Shown here piece after piece: positions 7,326 to 16,772 of a stretch of DNA of 64,000 bases. Numbering within the stretch: position 1 is the stretch's first letter; each line of letters begins with the position of its first letter. A program made the position numbers and the translations under genes. The notes below the pieces were generated by a model. The model did not search any database. It saw nothing but the letters and a program-made list of their open reading frames with translations, and was not told the DNA's origin. The DNA comes from CAYNFR01 sp964396595 (lineage in GTDB: Bacteria; Bacteroidota; Bacteroidia; Chitinophagales; Saprospiraceae): assembly GCA_964396595.1 (NCBI GenBank), contig CAYNFR010000010.1, positions 1-64,000 of the forward strand. The letters are read 5' to 3'.

Positions 7326-9773
7326 TTATTTGGCCTCCTTAATTTTCTTTAACTCCGGAGCCAATAGATAATAAAGGCTACCCAATGTTATCATTACAAG
7401 CAACCACCAACTGATCATGGATATCTGCTCACCCTGAGCGTAAACTACAGGCTTGAATTCAAATACAATTTCATTTTCTCCACTTGGTATCCTCATCGAC
7501 CTAAGAATATAATTTGCCCTCATATGTGGTGCTTCCTGGCCATTAATATAAGACTTCCAATCTCGATTGCCATTATACCATATTTCAGAAAATATCGCCA
7601 GCTGCTCACTATTGGCTCTGGACTTATAAACTAACCTATCCGGCTCGTAGGACACAAGGTCGATACTTCCTGTAGCATCATATTGTGGTTGCCAGTTTGC
7701 GATCATACTTCCGTATTCCGGCTCGAGGATAGCCGCGCTACTTGATGGATCCATCCGTGCGAGTACCTTAAACTCGTCATCAGGTGTATTGACGAGGGCG
7801 ATGCTCTTGACAAACCAGGCGTTACCTAGCGCGTTCGGATTACTCTGAGCAATCACACCTTCTTCTGAATTAACAATAAAATATTTAGTGTTGAGCATGT
7901 TATACACACTCTGATTATTGGCTGCGATATACTTGGTCAGCACATCTTGATATCGTCTTAGTTTGGCCGGGTCGTATCCTCCGATGGTGTTGTGGAAATA
8001 TGAGGTTTGTGAACTATTGTTGGTATTGATTGTAAAATCTTGCACGCGATATCGGGCGCGATCCTTCTCAATACTCTTCAGCTGCTGATCCACCGGGCGC
8101 ATGGTCAAGCTCTCTTGTGTGGTGCGATTTGCCGGTCTGAAGTCGCTATGAGAAACGTACCTCGTGCTTATCGTCCAAAGATCAAAGATTACAAGCAATC
8201 CCAAGATTGGAAATACTATATATCGTTTTAGCCTTCCCTGAATGTACAGCCACAACAGCCCCGCACATAATGCCACAAGGAAGAAAGATCTCCACGCATC
8301 ACCACTGAGAAGTTTTTTTCTGTCAGCTACAAAAGCAGTTACATCAACTCCCTGTGCCACATAACGTTGATCTGAGGAGCTAGAAAAGTCAAATAAGGCT
8401 CCACCCAGCAGGCCAAATATTGCCGTAGGCACTAAGATAATTCCGGCGGATATCAGCAATTTTTTTGTTAAATCGGCTAAAACAGTTGCTTGATCCTTCG
8501 ACTTAGCTTCTCGTGATTCTTCCACCTTTTTAAGGGCTAAGACGCCCAATATCGGAATAAAGAATAACAATGCATTCAAGATTGATTGGGGTGCTCTGAA
8601 CTTATTATACATGGGAAAGTAATCGAACAATATTTTACTCAAAAAGCCAAAATGACTTCCCATCGCACATAATGATAAAAATAATGCACCCAGCCCTAGC
8701 CACCATTTCAGCCATCCTTTGACGATCCACAGTCCGAGTACAAACAAGAAAACTAGGGTGACACCCACATACATCGGGCCGACTGTGCCAGGTAACTGCC
8801 CCCAATAAAGTGGCGCTCTCTCTATTCGATATTTTTTAAAGCTCTCACTATTGCGGCTCACTTTCTCGCCCGATCCACCTCCTACAAAACCCGGCACTAA
8901 ATAAGCCGCGACCATATCACGCCAATCACTAGACCACTGCATAGCATAATCGAAATCCAACCCATTTGTATGCGCAGAATTGTCTGCAGGTTGAGTCAGA
9001 ATAGTAGATCCACGCATAGTCTGCTTAGAAAAATCGTAAACGCTCATCATCCTTGTGCTATTAACACCAAGCGCCAGCAAAGAAGCCAATAAAATCGTCC
9101 CACCACCGCTTATCAATCCCGCGTATTGCTTAGTCTTAACAGATTCAACCACCTTGATAACGGCATAGACCATAAACATCATAAAGATGTAGTATGTCAT
9201 CTGAGGATGCTGATTAAATAATGCTGCCGTAAGGCCGATGGCAAAAATCAACCCTCCTAATAAGTACTTGTTCTTCTCAAAAACTTGGTACACACCTAGG
9301 ATTAATAATGGGGTCGTCGCTAGGGTAGCTATCTTACTGTAATGTCCTGCTTGCCATAGCATCAGACTTGGCGTAGCCAAGGAAGTGGCTATCGCCAACG
9401 AAACTGCCAGATAAATGTTCGCACCCAGCTGTATATATAAAATGTACACCATGATCATGATCAGTAAAAACATACCGATCGGCGCATCAAAACCTAGCTT
9501 GAAGACACTCATCAATCGATCTATCTTGTTATGCTTCATAGGCACCCACATCATTCGGGGCATCCCGCCAAACTGTGCATTGCTCCACAAGTAATCCTTT
9601 CCTGTTTTTTCGGAATACTCCATTATCTCACCCGCTGCCTGTGTCCCTGCTACAACATCATCCATACTGAGGGTCTTGCCTTCGAGCTGTGGATAGAAAT
9701 AAATAATGCTCGTGAGACAAAAAATAATGACAGCCACGAGGTGCGGCAATGACTTAAGTGCGATAGATTTCAT
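7326..9773 (-). CDS. YfhO-like polytopic membrane protein
   Basis: The 815-residue protein has one TM helix near residues 8-27 and an extracytoplasmic loop with the conserved LWSNAQFGGMPRM motif. About ten further hydrophobic segments reach to about residue 540. A large soluble domain (about 540-780) and a final TM helix near 785-805 complete it. This architecture matches the YfhO family, in which Gram-positive members glycosylate teichoic acids or lipids with undecaprenyl-phosphate sugars (GT-C type). Bacteroidota carry long versions of unknown substrate. Its place beside a GT-C enzyme and GT2 enzymes fits transfer of a lipid-linked sugar on the periplasmic side. Confidence 0.8.
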   Translation of the reverse strand: MKSIALKSLPHLVAVIIFCLTSIIYFYPQLEGKTLSMDDVVAGTQAAGEIMEYSEKTGKDYLWSNAQFGGMPRMMWVPMKHNKIDRLMSVFKLGFDAPIGMFLLIMIMVYILYIQLGANIYLAVSLAIATSLATPSLMLWQAGHYSKIATLATTPLLILGVYQVFEKNKYLLGGLIFAIGLTAALFNQHPQMTYYIFMMFMVYAVIKVVESVKTKQYAGLISGGGTILLASLLALGVNSTRMMSVYDFSKQTMRGSTILTQPADNSAHTNGLDFDYAMQWSSDWRDMVAAYLVPGFVGGGSGEKVSRNSESFKKYRIERAPLYWGQLPGTVGPMYVGVTLVFLFVLGLWIVKGWLKWWLGLGALFLSLCAMGSHFGFLSKILFDYFPMYNKFRAPQSILNALLFFIPILGVLALKKVEESREAKSKDQATVLADLTKKLLISAGIILVPTAIFGLLGGALFDFSSSSDQRYVAQGVDVTAFVADRKKLLSGDAWRSFFLVALCAGLLWLYIQGRLKRYIVFPILGLLVIFDLWTISTRYVSHSDFRPANRTTQESLTMRPVDQQLKSIEKDRARYRVQDFTINTNNSSQTSYFHNTIGGYDPAKLRRYQDVLTKYIAANNQSVYNMLNTKYFIVNSEEGVIAQSNPNALGNAWFVKSIALVNTPDDEFKVLARMDPSSSAAILEPEYGSMIANWQPQYDATGSIDLVSYEPDRLVYKSRANSEQLAIFSEIWYNGNRDWKSYINGQEAPHMRANYILRSMRIPSGENEIVFEFKPVVYAQGEQISMISWWLLVMITLGSLYYLLAPELKKIKEAK

Positions 9774-9820
9774 TCAATTGTCGGTTTAAGTAAGTCTGAA
9801 TATTATATTACAAAATTGAA

Positions 9821-10837
9821 TTATTTCTGCTGATGAACAAATGTACTCTTTCCCCTTATTACTATCTCCCATATACCAACCATAAAACCATATCCATAAC
9901 TGGATAACTGAATAAAACTGGTCAACAAAGCCCATCGCGCTACCGCCAAACTACTGTTTTTCATCGCAGCGTCAACATAAATTATGACGGCATAAACGAA
10001 GGGCAAGGCAAAAAACATAGGGCTGATAAAGATTCCCGAGAGAAAACAAAATACTAATCCACATAAGAAAACAGTCGGTGCCAGATGTACCAGCTTTAAA
10101 GTATTCTTGTGCCGTCGAGTGATATTGATACGCGCATAACCAAATCGGTACACTTGTCGGCCAAACTGCTTTATTGAGCTTCTACGCTTATGATAAACAA
10201 ATGCATCTTTGATCAATCCGGTCTGATAGCCCAACCCCTTGACTGTAAGGCTAAAATCGATGTCCTCCCCTGATATGTTGCCGGGAACAGCAGCGAAACC
10301 TCCCGTGTGATCAAATACGTGGCGAGAAATTCCCATGTTAAAACTACGTGGATGAAATTTATCAAGTCGTTCACTTCCACCTCTAATGCCACCCGTGGTA
10401 AAAAAGGATGTCATCGAATAATTAATAGCCTTCTGAAAATCGCTAAAAGATGGGTGTTCTCGATCGGGGCCGCCATACACATCCACATAATTCTCATACA
10501 AAAACTTTCTTGCTATAGATATATAATCGGGGGGTACAATCACATCAGAGTCAAAAATGATGAAATAATCCGCATCGCTCTGCGCCATCCCAAAGTTTCG
10601 ACTAAGTCCGGGGCCACTATTCGCCTTATAGAAATAACGTATTGAGAGATCACTCGAAAACGCCTCAATAACATCATCACATTTTATATCTGAACCATCT
10701 TCGACAATAATGATATCGAAATCCTTATCCGACTGTAACGCAAGTGACGAAAGTAACTCTCGGAGTTCATCCGGTCGATTATACACCGGTACGACTACCG
10801 AAAACTTGATACGCGACTTATCCTGAGTGTAGCTCAT
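9821..10837 (-). CDS. Family 2 glycosyltransferase with C-terminal membrane segments
   Basis: Residues 10-230 form a GT2 domain: FSVVVPVYNRPDELRELLSSL, DIIIVEDGSD, the LSRNFGMAQSDADYFIIFDSDV stretch with its DSD metal site, and GEDIDFSLTVKGLGYQTGLI. Two or three hydrophobic helices (about 245-315) follow and would anchor it in the inner membrane. The order of elements resembles enzymes that make polyprenyl-phosphate sugars or extend glycans at the membrane. It is eleven bases downstream of the GT-C gene, consistent with donor synthesis for that enzyme, although this is only inferred from proximity. Confidence 0.88.
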   Translation of the reverse strand: MSYTQDKSRIKFSVVVPVYNRPDELRELLSSLALQSDKDFDIIIVEDGSDIKCDDVIEAFSSDLSIRYFYKANSGPGLSRNFGMAQSDADYFIIFDSDVIVPPDYISIARKFLYENYVDVYGGPDREHPSFSDFQKAINYSMTSFFTTGGIRGGSERLDKFHPRSFNMGISRHVFDHTGGFAAVPGNISGEDIDFSLTVKGLGYQTGLIKDAFVYHKRRSSIKQFGRQVYRFGYARINITRRHKNTLKLVHLAPTVFLCGLVFCFLSGIFISPMFFALPFVYAVIIYVDAAMKNSSLAVARWALLTSFIQLSSYGYGFMVGIWEIVIRGKSTFVHQQK

Positions 10838-10848
10838 GGGCTAGATGA

Positions 10849-12552
10849 TTAATCGAAATTGATTTTGTACAGATTGCAGGGCTCACTCGTACCAATACTA
10901 TGCACCAAGGTGATGCTCTCTTGATTGTAAGTGTATAATGCCCGTAGATAGGTGTGAACCGTACCGATGACCTGACCCTCAATAGCCTGAGAAGGATTAA
11001 TACGCAGATTACATACCATCATATGGGTAGCGTTTATTTGTTTAAAATCTGACAACACCTTGTCGCCCGTATCTTGTGTACTTCTAAACAATCCTTCAAA
11101 GATGTTTTTACCATCCGCATAGACAATAGACGTATTGGGTTTTCTGCACAGAACCTTAGCACCCGCAGGCAGGTTGTCCGCAGACCATTTACTCATCTTT
11201 AGATAATTCTGCCAATCTTGTGTATAAACGCCATAGATATCGCCACTCATCAATGCGGCTAGTCGCATGCGATTATCACTTATGCGCTGGGGCAGATGTC
11301 TTAATTGAATCAGTAACAATAATGGTATGCTTATGAAGAATAGTGTCCGCCATACAGTTCCACGATCCTTTACAAAATGATAAAAAACGGAAAACAAAAA
11401 AGTCAATATTAATGGTACATACACGATGATCATACGATCCTGCTTCCAATGCGTCTGCAATGCAACAAATACAACACTTATGATAACCGCCAGATATATA
11501 CCCAGGTAAAGTTTATGTTGCTCCCGTTTCTTGAACATGTAATATCCCCCTGCCAAAAAGAAAATTAAAAAAAGCAATGTCATAAAGCCTATCGGCTCAA
11601 GCGGTGCATTTTCCACTCTCCACCCCAAGATGCGCAATACATCCGTAGAAATGTGATGATTAAAATTCTCAAAATATCTCACGACCAATCCGCTGATATC
11701 CTCCCTGCCTTCTGATGCATTATAATAGTTCTTAAGCATTAATGTTTCAAATTGTCCGGATACTGCAGACCCATTAAACAATATCTTTATGGCCATAGTA
11801 TATATAATACGTGCCACGAGATATCCACCGACAATAATTGAGGCTAACTTATAGCGTTTTAAGTACACACAATATAGACCAAGAATGAAGGGGGCTATTA
11901 ATAAGATATTCTTTGTAATCGAATACAACAAAATAAATACAATCGTACTAGCCCAAAAAGTCTTCCGGGATTTTAATCCATCGTAAGCAAAATCTTCCTC
12001 TTTAAATTTATTCAGCAAATAAAATGACAAGCCTAAAAAACCATACTGCATCGTCATGAAGAATGACTCTGAAAGGGTCGAACTATTATAAAACTGTAGG
12101 GCATAGTTCGTAGAAATAAATAGTAAAACTGCCGCTACGACTATACTCGGAAAATAATTCTTGAAGGATTTATAATAAATCCAAATGCCAAGACCACCCA
12201 TTACAAAAGAAAACAATTTGTAACTCACTACATTAAACCCAAATACTAACGCCGGAACAGCTAACAAAGCCGTATAAAAAACCGAGCTAAAGGTGGGATA
12301 TACACCATATTTTAAAAAATTACTCGCCTCGACTATAAAATTGGCATCATCAGCCATGGGTATTATGTAGCCATCAAATAGTAGCGTACCAATTATCAAA
12401 AATAAAAGCAATGAAGCTATTGTAATCCACTTGAGACGCTTGCTGATAAGCTTTTCAAGCTTATCAAGTATGCTGGCTGTAGATCCTCGGTGACCAGGAA
12501 TAGTCTTTTGAACAACGACAGGCTTTTTAGATTTGAAATTCTTCTTAGCCAT
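10849..12552 (-). CDS. ArnT/PMT-like GT-C glycosyltransferase (family 39 type) membrane protein
   Basis: The 567-residue protein has a basic N-terminus, a first TM helix near 42-62 and a periplasmic loop carrying adjacent acids D68-D69 (PMADDANF). An acidic first loop is where GT-C enzymes hold their catalytic Asp. About ten more TM helices run to residue 425, followed by a soluble C-terminal domain of about 140 residues. GT39-like enzymes take a sugar from a polyprenyl-phosphate donor and attach it to protein or lipid in the periplasm. The acceptor is unknown; Bacteroidota also use such genes for general O-glycosylation. Confidence 0.75.
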   Translation of the reverse strand: MAKKNFKSKKPVVVQKTIPGHRGSTASILDKLEKLISKRLKWITIASLLLFLIIGTLLFDGYIIPMADDANFIVEASNFLKYGVYPTFSSVFYTALLAVPALVFGFNVVSYKLFSFVMGGLGIWIYYKSFKNYFPSIVVAAVLLFISTNYALQFYNSSTLSESFFMTMQYGFLGLSFYLLNKFKEEDFAYDGLKSRKTFWASTIVFILLYSITKNILLIAPFILGLYCVYLKRYKLASIIVGGYLVARIIYTMAIKILFNGSAVSGQFETLMLKNYYNASEGREDISGLVVRYFENFNHHISTDVLRILGWRVENAPLEPIGFMTLLFLIFFLAGGYYMFKKREQHKLYLGIYLAVIISVVFVALQTHWKQDRMIIVYVPLILTFLFSVFYHFVKDRGTVWRTLFFISIPLLLLIQLRHLPQRISDNRMRLAALMSGDIYGVYTQDWQNYLKMSKWSADNLPAGAKVLCRKPNTSIVYADGKNIFEGLFRSTQDTGDKVLSDFKQINATHMMVCNLRINPSQAIEGQVIGTVHTYLRALYTYNQESITLVHSIGTSEPCNLYKINFD

Positions 12553-12566
12553 GAACTATGGGTTAA

Positions 12567-13982
12567 TTATATAAATTTAATTCTATTCATTGCGAAAGCT
12601 ACCATTCTCAACAATATCAATCCATGTCTAAACCGCGATATATTGGTATCGCCGTAAGTTCTCTCCCTGTAGCGAATGGGCAAATCGATAATCTTAAGAT
12701 TTAGCTTATAAGCGCCGAAGAGCAAATCAAAATCACCAAATGGATCAAAGTCGCCAAAATATTTTCTATTGGTCTTTAAACGCTCATAATCTTTCTTAAA
12801 AATAACCTTTGTTCCACACAAGGTATCCTTAATAGGTTGCTCCAAAAGCCATGAGAATGCATAACTAAAAAATTTATTGCCGAGCATATTTAAAAATCGC
12901 ATCGCTTTATTTTCCATCGGATAAACTAAACGAGAGCCATTGATAAATTCTCCTTTGCCACTTCTTATAGCGTCATAAAATTTAGGCAAGTCTTCCGGCG
13001 GCACAGTTAAGTCTGCATCCAGTATCATCAGAATATCGCCTTCAGACATTTCAAAACCTAACTTTACTGCGTTGTATTTACCCTTGCCATCCTGCTGGCC
13101 TATCTTCATATATCTTAGACTCTTATATCGCTCTGTCATGGATTGAATCACTTCCCAAGTATCATCAGTGCTATTACCTTCGATAAATATAAGCTCGGTA
13201 GATAAACCCATCTCAGGCACTCTCTTGATGGCATCTTCTATATTCCCACTTTCATTTCTTGCCGGGATCACCACACTGACATGATAATCCTCACCTGCCT
13301 GAACACCCATTTGTCTGGCAAAGACATATTGGTTCAAACACAAGGAGTTGATCAATGGCAATCGAGCAATGTACTTATTAAAAAACCAAGACACCAACGG
13401 AATATTGACCGGAACTAACATGCGCATATTCGCTCTGTAAACCTCATATCCCGCGAGATACAACAAGTTCTGAATATCCACTTTTGAAAGCCAGTTTTGC
13501 TCCGGCGCCTTCCTCTTATAACCAATGATCTCGCCCAACTTGATTAATGGCTGCCATAGTCGGCTATAATAACCGATATAAACCTTTGTACGAGGATGAC
13601 AGCATTGTTTGATCTGATGTAAGGCATCAAGGACATTGTCAAAAAAACCTATTGTGTTGCTGATTACAATTACATCATATGTCTCGTCTAAAACAAGAGC
13701 ATCCACATCCATATGATGGAAAGTCAGGGTAGGATAGCTTTCTTGAGCTAGTTTAATCATGCCCTCACTGAAATCGATTCCCACCTTATGCCTACCGTTG
13801 AGTCTATTCAGGGTGTCTCCTGCACCACATCCGATTTGTAGTATAGACTCAGATCCGTTCAGAAAATAATTATAATAATCAATCGAATCATTCCAAAAAT
13901 ATCCGTGTCGTCTTCTATAACTCCTATAGTCAGCCGATAAGTTATCAAAAAAATATCGAACCTTCTCTTTTCTTGAATTCAT
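12567..13982 (-). CDS. Fusion protein: class I methyltransferase + DPM1-like GT2 glycosyltransferase
   Basis: Two catalytic modules lie in one 471-residue chain. Residues about 1-215 are a SAM methyltransferase (LQIGCGAGDTLNRL, VGIDFSEGMI, DVIVISNTIGF). Residues about 228-471 are a GT2 domain of the dolichyl-phosphate-mannose-synthase type (VSVVIPARNESGNIEDAI, FIEGNSTDDTWEVI, DGKGKYNAVKLGF, LDADLTVPPED, NGSRLVYP). The glycosyltransferase half likely charges a polyprenyl phosphate with a sugar. The gene lies directly upstream of the GT-C gene that could use such a donor. Start abuts the upstream FkbM gene's stop with no gap. Confidence 0.88.
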   Translation of the reverse strand: MNSRKEKVRYFFDNLSADYRSYRRRHGYFWNDSIDYYNYFLNGSESILQIGCGAGDTLNRLNGRHKVGIDFSEGMIKLAQESYPTLTFHHMDVDALVLDETYDVIVISNTIGFFDNVLDALHQIKQCCHPRTKVYIGYYSRLWQPLIKLGEIIGYKRKAPEQNWLSKVDIQNLLYLAGYEVYRANMRMLVPVNIPLVSWFFNKYIARLPLINSLCLNQYVFARQMGVQAGEDYHVSVVIPARNESGNIEDAIKRVPEMGLSTELIFIEGNSTDDTWEVIQSMTERYKSLRYMKIGQQDGKGKYNAVKLGFEMSEGDILMILDADLTVPPEDLPKFYDAIRSGKGEFINGSRLVYPMENKAMRFLNMLGNKFFSYAFSWLLEQPIKDTLCGTKVIFKKDYERLKTNRKYFGDFDPFGDFDLLFGAYKLNLKIIDLPIRYRERTYGDTNISRFRHGLILLRMVAFAMNRIKFI

Positions 13983-14849
13983 TTAATCTACTTTCTTGTT
14001 CATTCGCGCAATTGCGTTAATCCCTCCCTTGGCAGGTATTATCTTTTTAAGTTGCTCTATATCCTGAGGTAACGGTCGCTCATCATGTACGCTATAAAAA
14101 GAGTATCCGATTTTAGAAAGAAAATTCATTAGCGTTTCGAAAGAACTTCCATGTTCAAGATGAACATAAGGGCTCAATTCAATCAATATCTTCGGTCTAA
14201 ATTTCTTAAGGGTTTGCTCAGCACCTTTCAGCACCCAATACTCGAAACCGTCTACATCAATTTTTATAAAATCAACTTTGGATAAATTAAGTTCTGATAA
14301 CAGGGTATCTAGAGATACCGTTCTCGCATCGGCAGTGCTTTTTAAGATTCCTTTGTGAACAGCATGTTGACCATCAGAGCTATTGAGATCCCAACTAGAA
14401 TATAATTCCGTCGGTGTCTCCATGACATCGTCGGCGCTAAGTAAGCATTGTATTGCCGCAATTCTATCTATGAGAGAAGGGTTGAGCGAAATATTTTTTT
14501 GCAATTTATTGAAAGCCCAATCTGTAGCCTCCAATGCTATTACTAGCCCATTATCTCCGACAGCTTCTGCCATGGTCAATGTATGCGCACCGACATTTGC
14601 GCCTATATCAAGAACAAAATCACCTTTGAGGATATGCTTCTTTAATAATTGTGATGTCTCTTTTTCAAATGCACCAAAAATAAAAATAGACAGGTCTATT
14701 CCTTCATTCAGTTCCAGCTCGTAAGTAATACTATCCCTTCTGACGATATGTATATCACCTTTTTTACCTTGAAAAAACAAACTTAATCGCGCCAGGTGAT
14801 ATAGAATACGCGCTCCGAATATTTTAATATATGTGGGTAAAACTATCAA
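13983..14849 (-). CDS. FkbM family methyltransferase (second of two)
   Basis: The 288-residue protein carries FkbM features: FVLDIGANVGAHTLTMAEAV (about 97-116), VIALEATDWAFNKLQKNI, and VDFIKIDVDGFEYWVLKGAE, the conserved IDVDGxE strand-turn. FkbM enzymes O-methylate sugars or polyketides. There is no ATG near the N-terminus; the likely start is TTG at 14849, inside TTGA, so it overlaps the upstream stop by three bases and is presumably translationally coupled. It is a distant paralogue of the upstream FkbM gene; the glycan may therefore carry two methyl groups. Confidence 0.85.
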   Translation of the reverse strand: MIVLPTYIKIFGARILYHLARLSLFFQGKKGDIHIVRRDSITYELELNEGIDLSIFIFGAFEKETSQLLKKHILKGDFVLDIGANVGAHTLTMAEAVGDNGLVIALEATDWAFNKLQKNISLNPSLIDRIAAIQCLLSADDVMETPTELYSSWDLNSSDGQHAVHKGILKSTADARTVSLDTLLSELNLSKVDFIKIDVDGFEYWVLKGAEQTLKKFRPKILIELSPYVHLEHGSSFETLMNFLSKIGYSFYSVHDERPLPQDIEQLKKIIPAKGGINAIARMNKKVD

Positions 14850-15658
14850 TTTACGGTGGTTGTATTATATGACGGATCAAATCGGATGAGATTATATTTC
14901 TGTGGATTAAATGATCTATTGTGAAATAACGCCGGTTTAATCGCCAAATAATCTGTATAAAATGATAAATCATCAACTTTATCCTCAAGAGCACCAATAG
15001 TTAGCTCTTCGAAAAAGAAAATCAAAAAACCATGATCCGAAAGCAAACTCAAATACTGAGATGATGACGCTCCTGATTTTTGAAGTCCATAGGGCCACAG
15101 TTCTCCCAATATGATAAGGGACGGGCTCGCTGATAAAATCTTCTTCATACCTAGCATAGCCCAATAGTCATAACCTTGTATATCTATTTTGATAAAGTTA
15201 AACGATCTTGTACCGAAGTAGTCATCCATACTGATCTGCTCGACTTCCGAAATGCTCCGTCCTTCGCCACTGTCATAAGTCTGATGATCCACATTAAGGT
15301 CCTTTGAATAAAATAGTTGTATTATACCAGCTTCTGATCCTACGGCCTTCATGAACACTCTCACATGGTCATATTCCGAGGTGTTCTGTTGGAGAAAACC
15401 AAAGTTTCTTTTCTCCGGCTCAAATGCGATAACAGTTCCTCTGATCCCGACCAGACGCGCAAATAACCGTGTATAGTAACCTATGTTCGCACCTATGTCA
15501 ACAATTTGATCCCCTTCCTGCACTACATCTTTTATGAGTCTAATCTTCTTACCATCACTCAAGGTCTTGTACTGGAAATACAGAGGACGATAGAGCCAAT
15601 ATTGATAACGATACAGCTGATTAAACAAAAAAAAGATATATCTGGTAAGCTTTGCCAT
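14846..15658 (-). CDS. FkbM family methyltransferase (first of two, start of operon)
   Basis: This 270-residue protein has IVDIGANIGYYTRLFARLVG (about 52-71), VIAFEPEKRNFGFLQQN and FNFIKIDIQGYDYWAMLGM, the FkbM signature set. The usual acidic residue after IDIQG is present as Asp in GYD. It is the first gene of the twelve-gene minus-strand operon, so its promoter should lie in the short gap between its ATG and the terminator at about 15702-15740. No clean TAnnTTTG box is seen there. The substrate is unknown and presumed to be a sugar of the locus. Confidence 0.85.
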   Translation of the reverse strand: MAKLTRYIFFLFNQLYRYQYWLYRPLYFQYKTLSDGKKIRLIKDVVQEGDQIVDIGANIGYYTRLFARLVGIRGTVIAFEPEKRNFGFLQQNTSEYDHVRVFMKAVGSEAGIIQLFYSKDLNVDHQTYDSGEGRSISEVEQISMDDYFGTRSFNFIKIDIQGYDYWAMLGMKKILSASPSLIILGELWPYGLQKSGASSSQYLSLLSDHGFLIFFFEELTIGALEDKVDDLSFYTDYLAIKPALFHNRSFNPQKYNLIRFDPSYNTTTVN

Positions 15659-15701
15659 TCACAAGTTTATTCTAAAGAAGAGCTTATGGCACAAAAGTGC
15701 T

Positions 15702-15740
15702 AAAAAAAAGCCTCAAACCACTAAGGTTCAAGGCTTTTTA
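15702..15740. terminator. Bidirectional rho-independent terminator
   Basis: An inverted repeat (GCCT..AACC at 15710-15719 with GGTT..AGGC at 15725-15734, two-base internal loop, ACTAA loop) is flanked by eight A on the left and TTTTT on the right, so it ends with a U-run in either direction. It closes the OmpA/helix-hairpin-helix minus-strand unit and separates it from the sugar operon starting 44 bases further on. Confidence 0.75.
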
Positions 15741-15771
15741 TATCGAAAAAAAACTAATGTTCTATATAGGC

Positions 15772-16755
15772 TTATTTCGAGTCACGACCTCCCTGTAAGA
15801 AATCTTGATACTCTTGCAACTCATCCCATTTGCCATCGGCTGCCATTTCTGCTTGCTTAGGCCAAGTGCCGGGGTCTGCAAGAGAAAATCTCGAGCCGGC
15901 ATCTGTAAGGATTTTTTGAATCGTAGGAACAGGGGTCTGAGACAGAGCACGCCATGTATTTATGCCAGCATTTTTAAGAAGTTCTTCAATCTTTGGACCG
16001 ATTCCTTCAACTGCTTTAAGATCATCTTGCTTCCAGCGTTTTAGAAGACCCATTTTGATCATATATTTCTCAAGCTTCGCATCTGTCTCGCCATCACCAG
16101 TATCAGCTCGACCGGTATCCAATTGTTTTTGAAGGATGATCAACTCGGCCCATCGCTTTTGATTAGCCATGGTGGCTTGTTGTGGCCATGAAGTCGGATC
16201 TATAATGCGATATCGCACCGGATCGACCTTGTCAAGTAAGGCACGCAATTCGTCAGGTGATTTTGCTGCCAACTCTGCGAAAGTTCTGATTCCATTATCC
16301 TTGAGTACTGCGCTCATTTTTTCGCCTATCCCCTCGATTATTTGTAGTTCATCATCTTTGATCTGACTATAAGCACTAACTTTTGGCGAAGCTTGCGGAG
16401 TCGGAGGTGTTACGAATGTCCTTTTCTCAGGTGCTACATCAGCAACCACTCTTTGCACTACGCTTGGCGCTACTGCTTTTGGTGCTGCTTCTAATTCTGC
16501 AATTCGGCCTTTCCAAATGGCAATATCACTATTGAGCGAGGCATTGCGATCATTACATAAATTAAGATCCCCATCCAATGAACCAATACGTGCATTGGCT
16601 GCCTTTAATTTGGCTTCAAGATCAGCAATTGTTGCCCTTAATCCGGCAATTAAACGTCCCCATAGCAACCAACCCGCTAATAAGCCCGCAAGCAAAGGAA
16701 GTAGCCACGGCAACCACCAAGGACAATTACAAAAGTCTATGAATAGAATTAACAT
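15772..16755 (-). CDS. Membrane-anchored coiled-coil protein with two helix-hairpin-helix modules
   Basis: The 327-residue protein has one N-terminal TM helix rich in Trp/Pro/Leu (about 12-34), a predicted coiled coil (about 36-92) and a proline/alanine-rich linker. Two copies of an 80-residue module follow (about 136-220 and 242-325). Each module begins with a helix-hairpin-helix core (IEGIGEKMSAVLKDNGI; VEGIGPKIEELLKNAGI) and ends with a DPxxWPxQAxMA..KWxEL motif. HhH elements bind DNA non-specifically or mediate protein contacts. Similar Bacteroidota proteins are known only as hypothetical. It follows the OmpA-like gene by 17 bases and is followed by a terminator. Confidence 0.75.
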   Translation of the reverse strand: MLILFIDFCNCPWWLPWLLPLLAGLLAGWLLWGRLIAGLRATIADLEAKLKAANARIGSLDGDLNLCNDRNASLNSDIAIWKGRIAELEAAPKAVAPSVVQRVVADVAPEKRTFVTPPTPQASPKVSAYSQIKDDELQIIEGIGEKMSAVLKDNGIRTFAELAAKSPDELRALLDKVDPVRYRIIDPTSWPQQATMANQKRWAELIILQKQLDTGRADTGDGETDAKLEKYMIKMGLLKRWKQDDLKAVEGIGPKIEELLKNAGINTWRALSQTPVPTIQKILTDAGSRFSLADPGTWPKQAEMAADGKWDELQEYQDFLQGGRDSK

Positions 16756-16772
16756 GATATTTAAGTTTTGAA

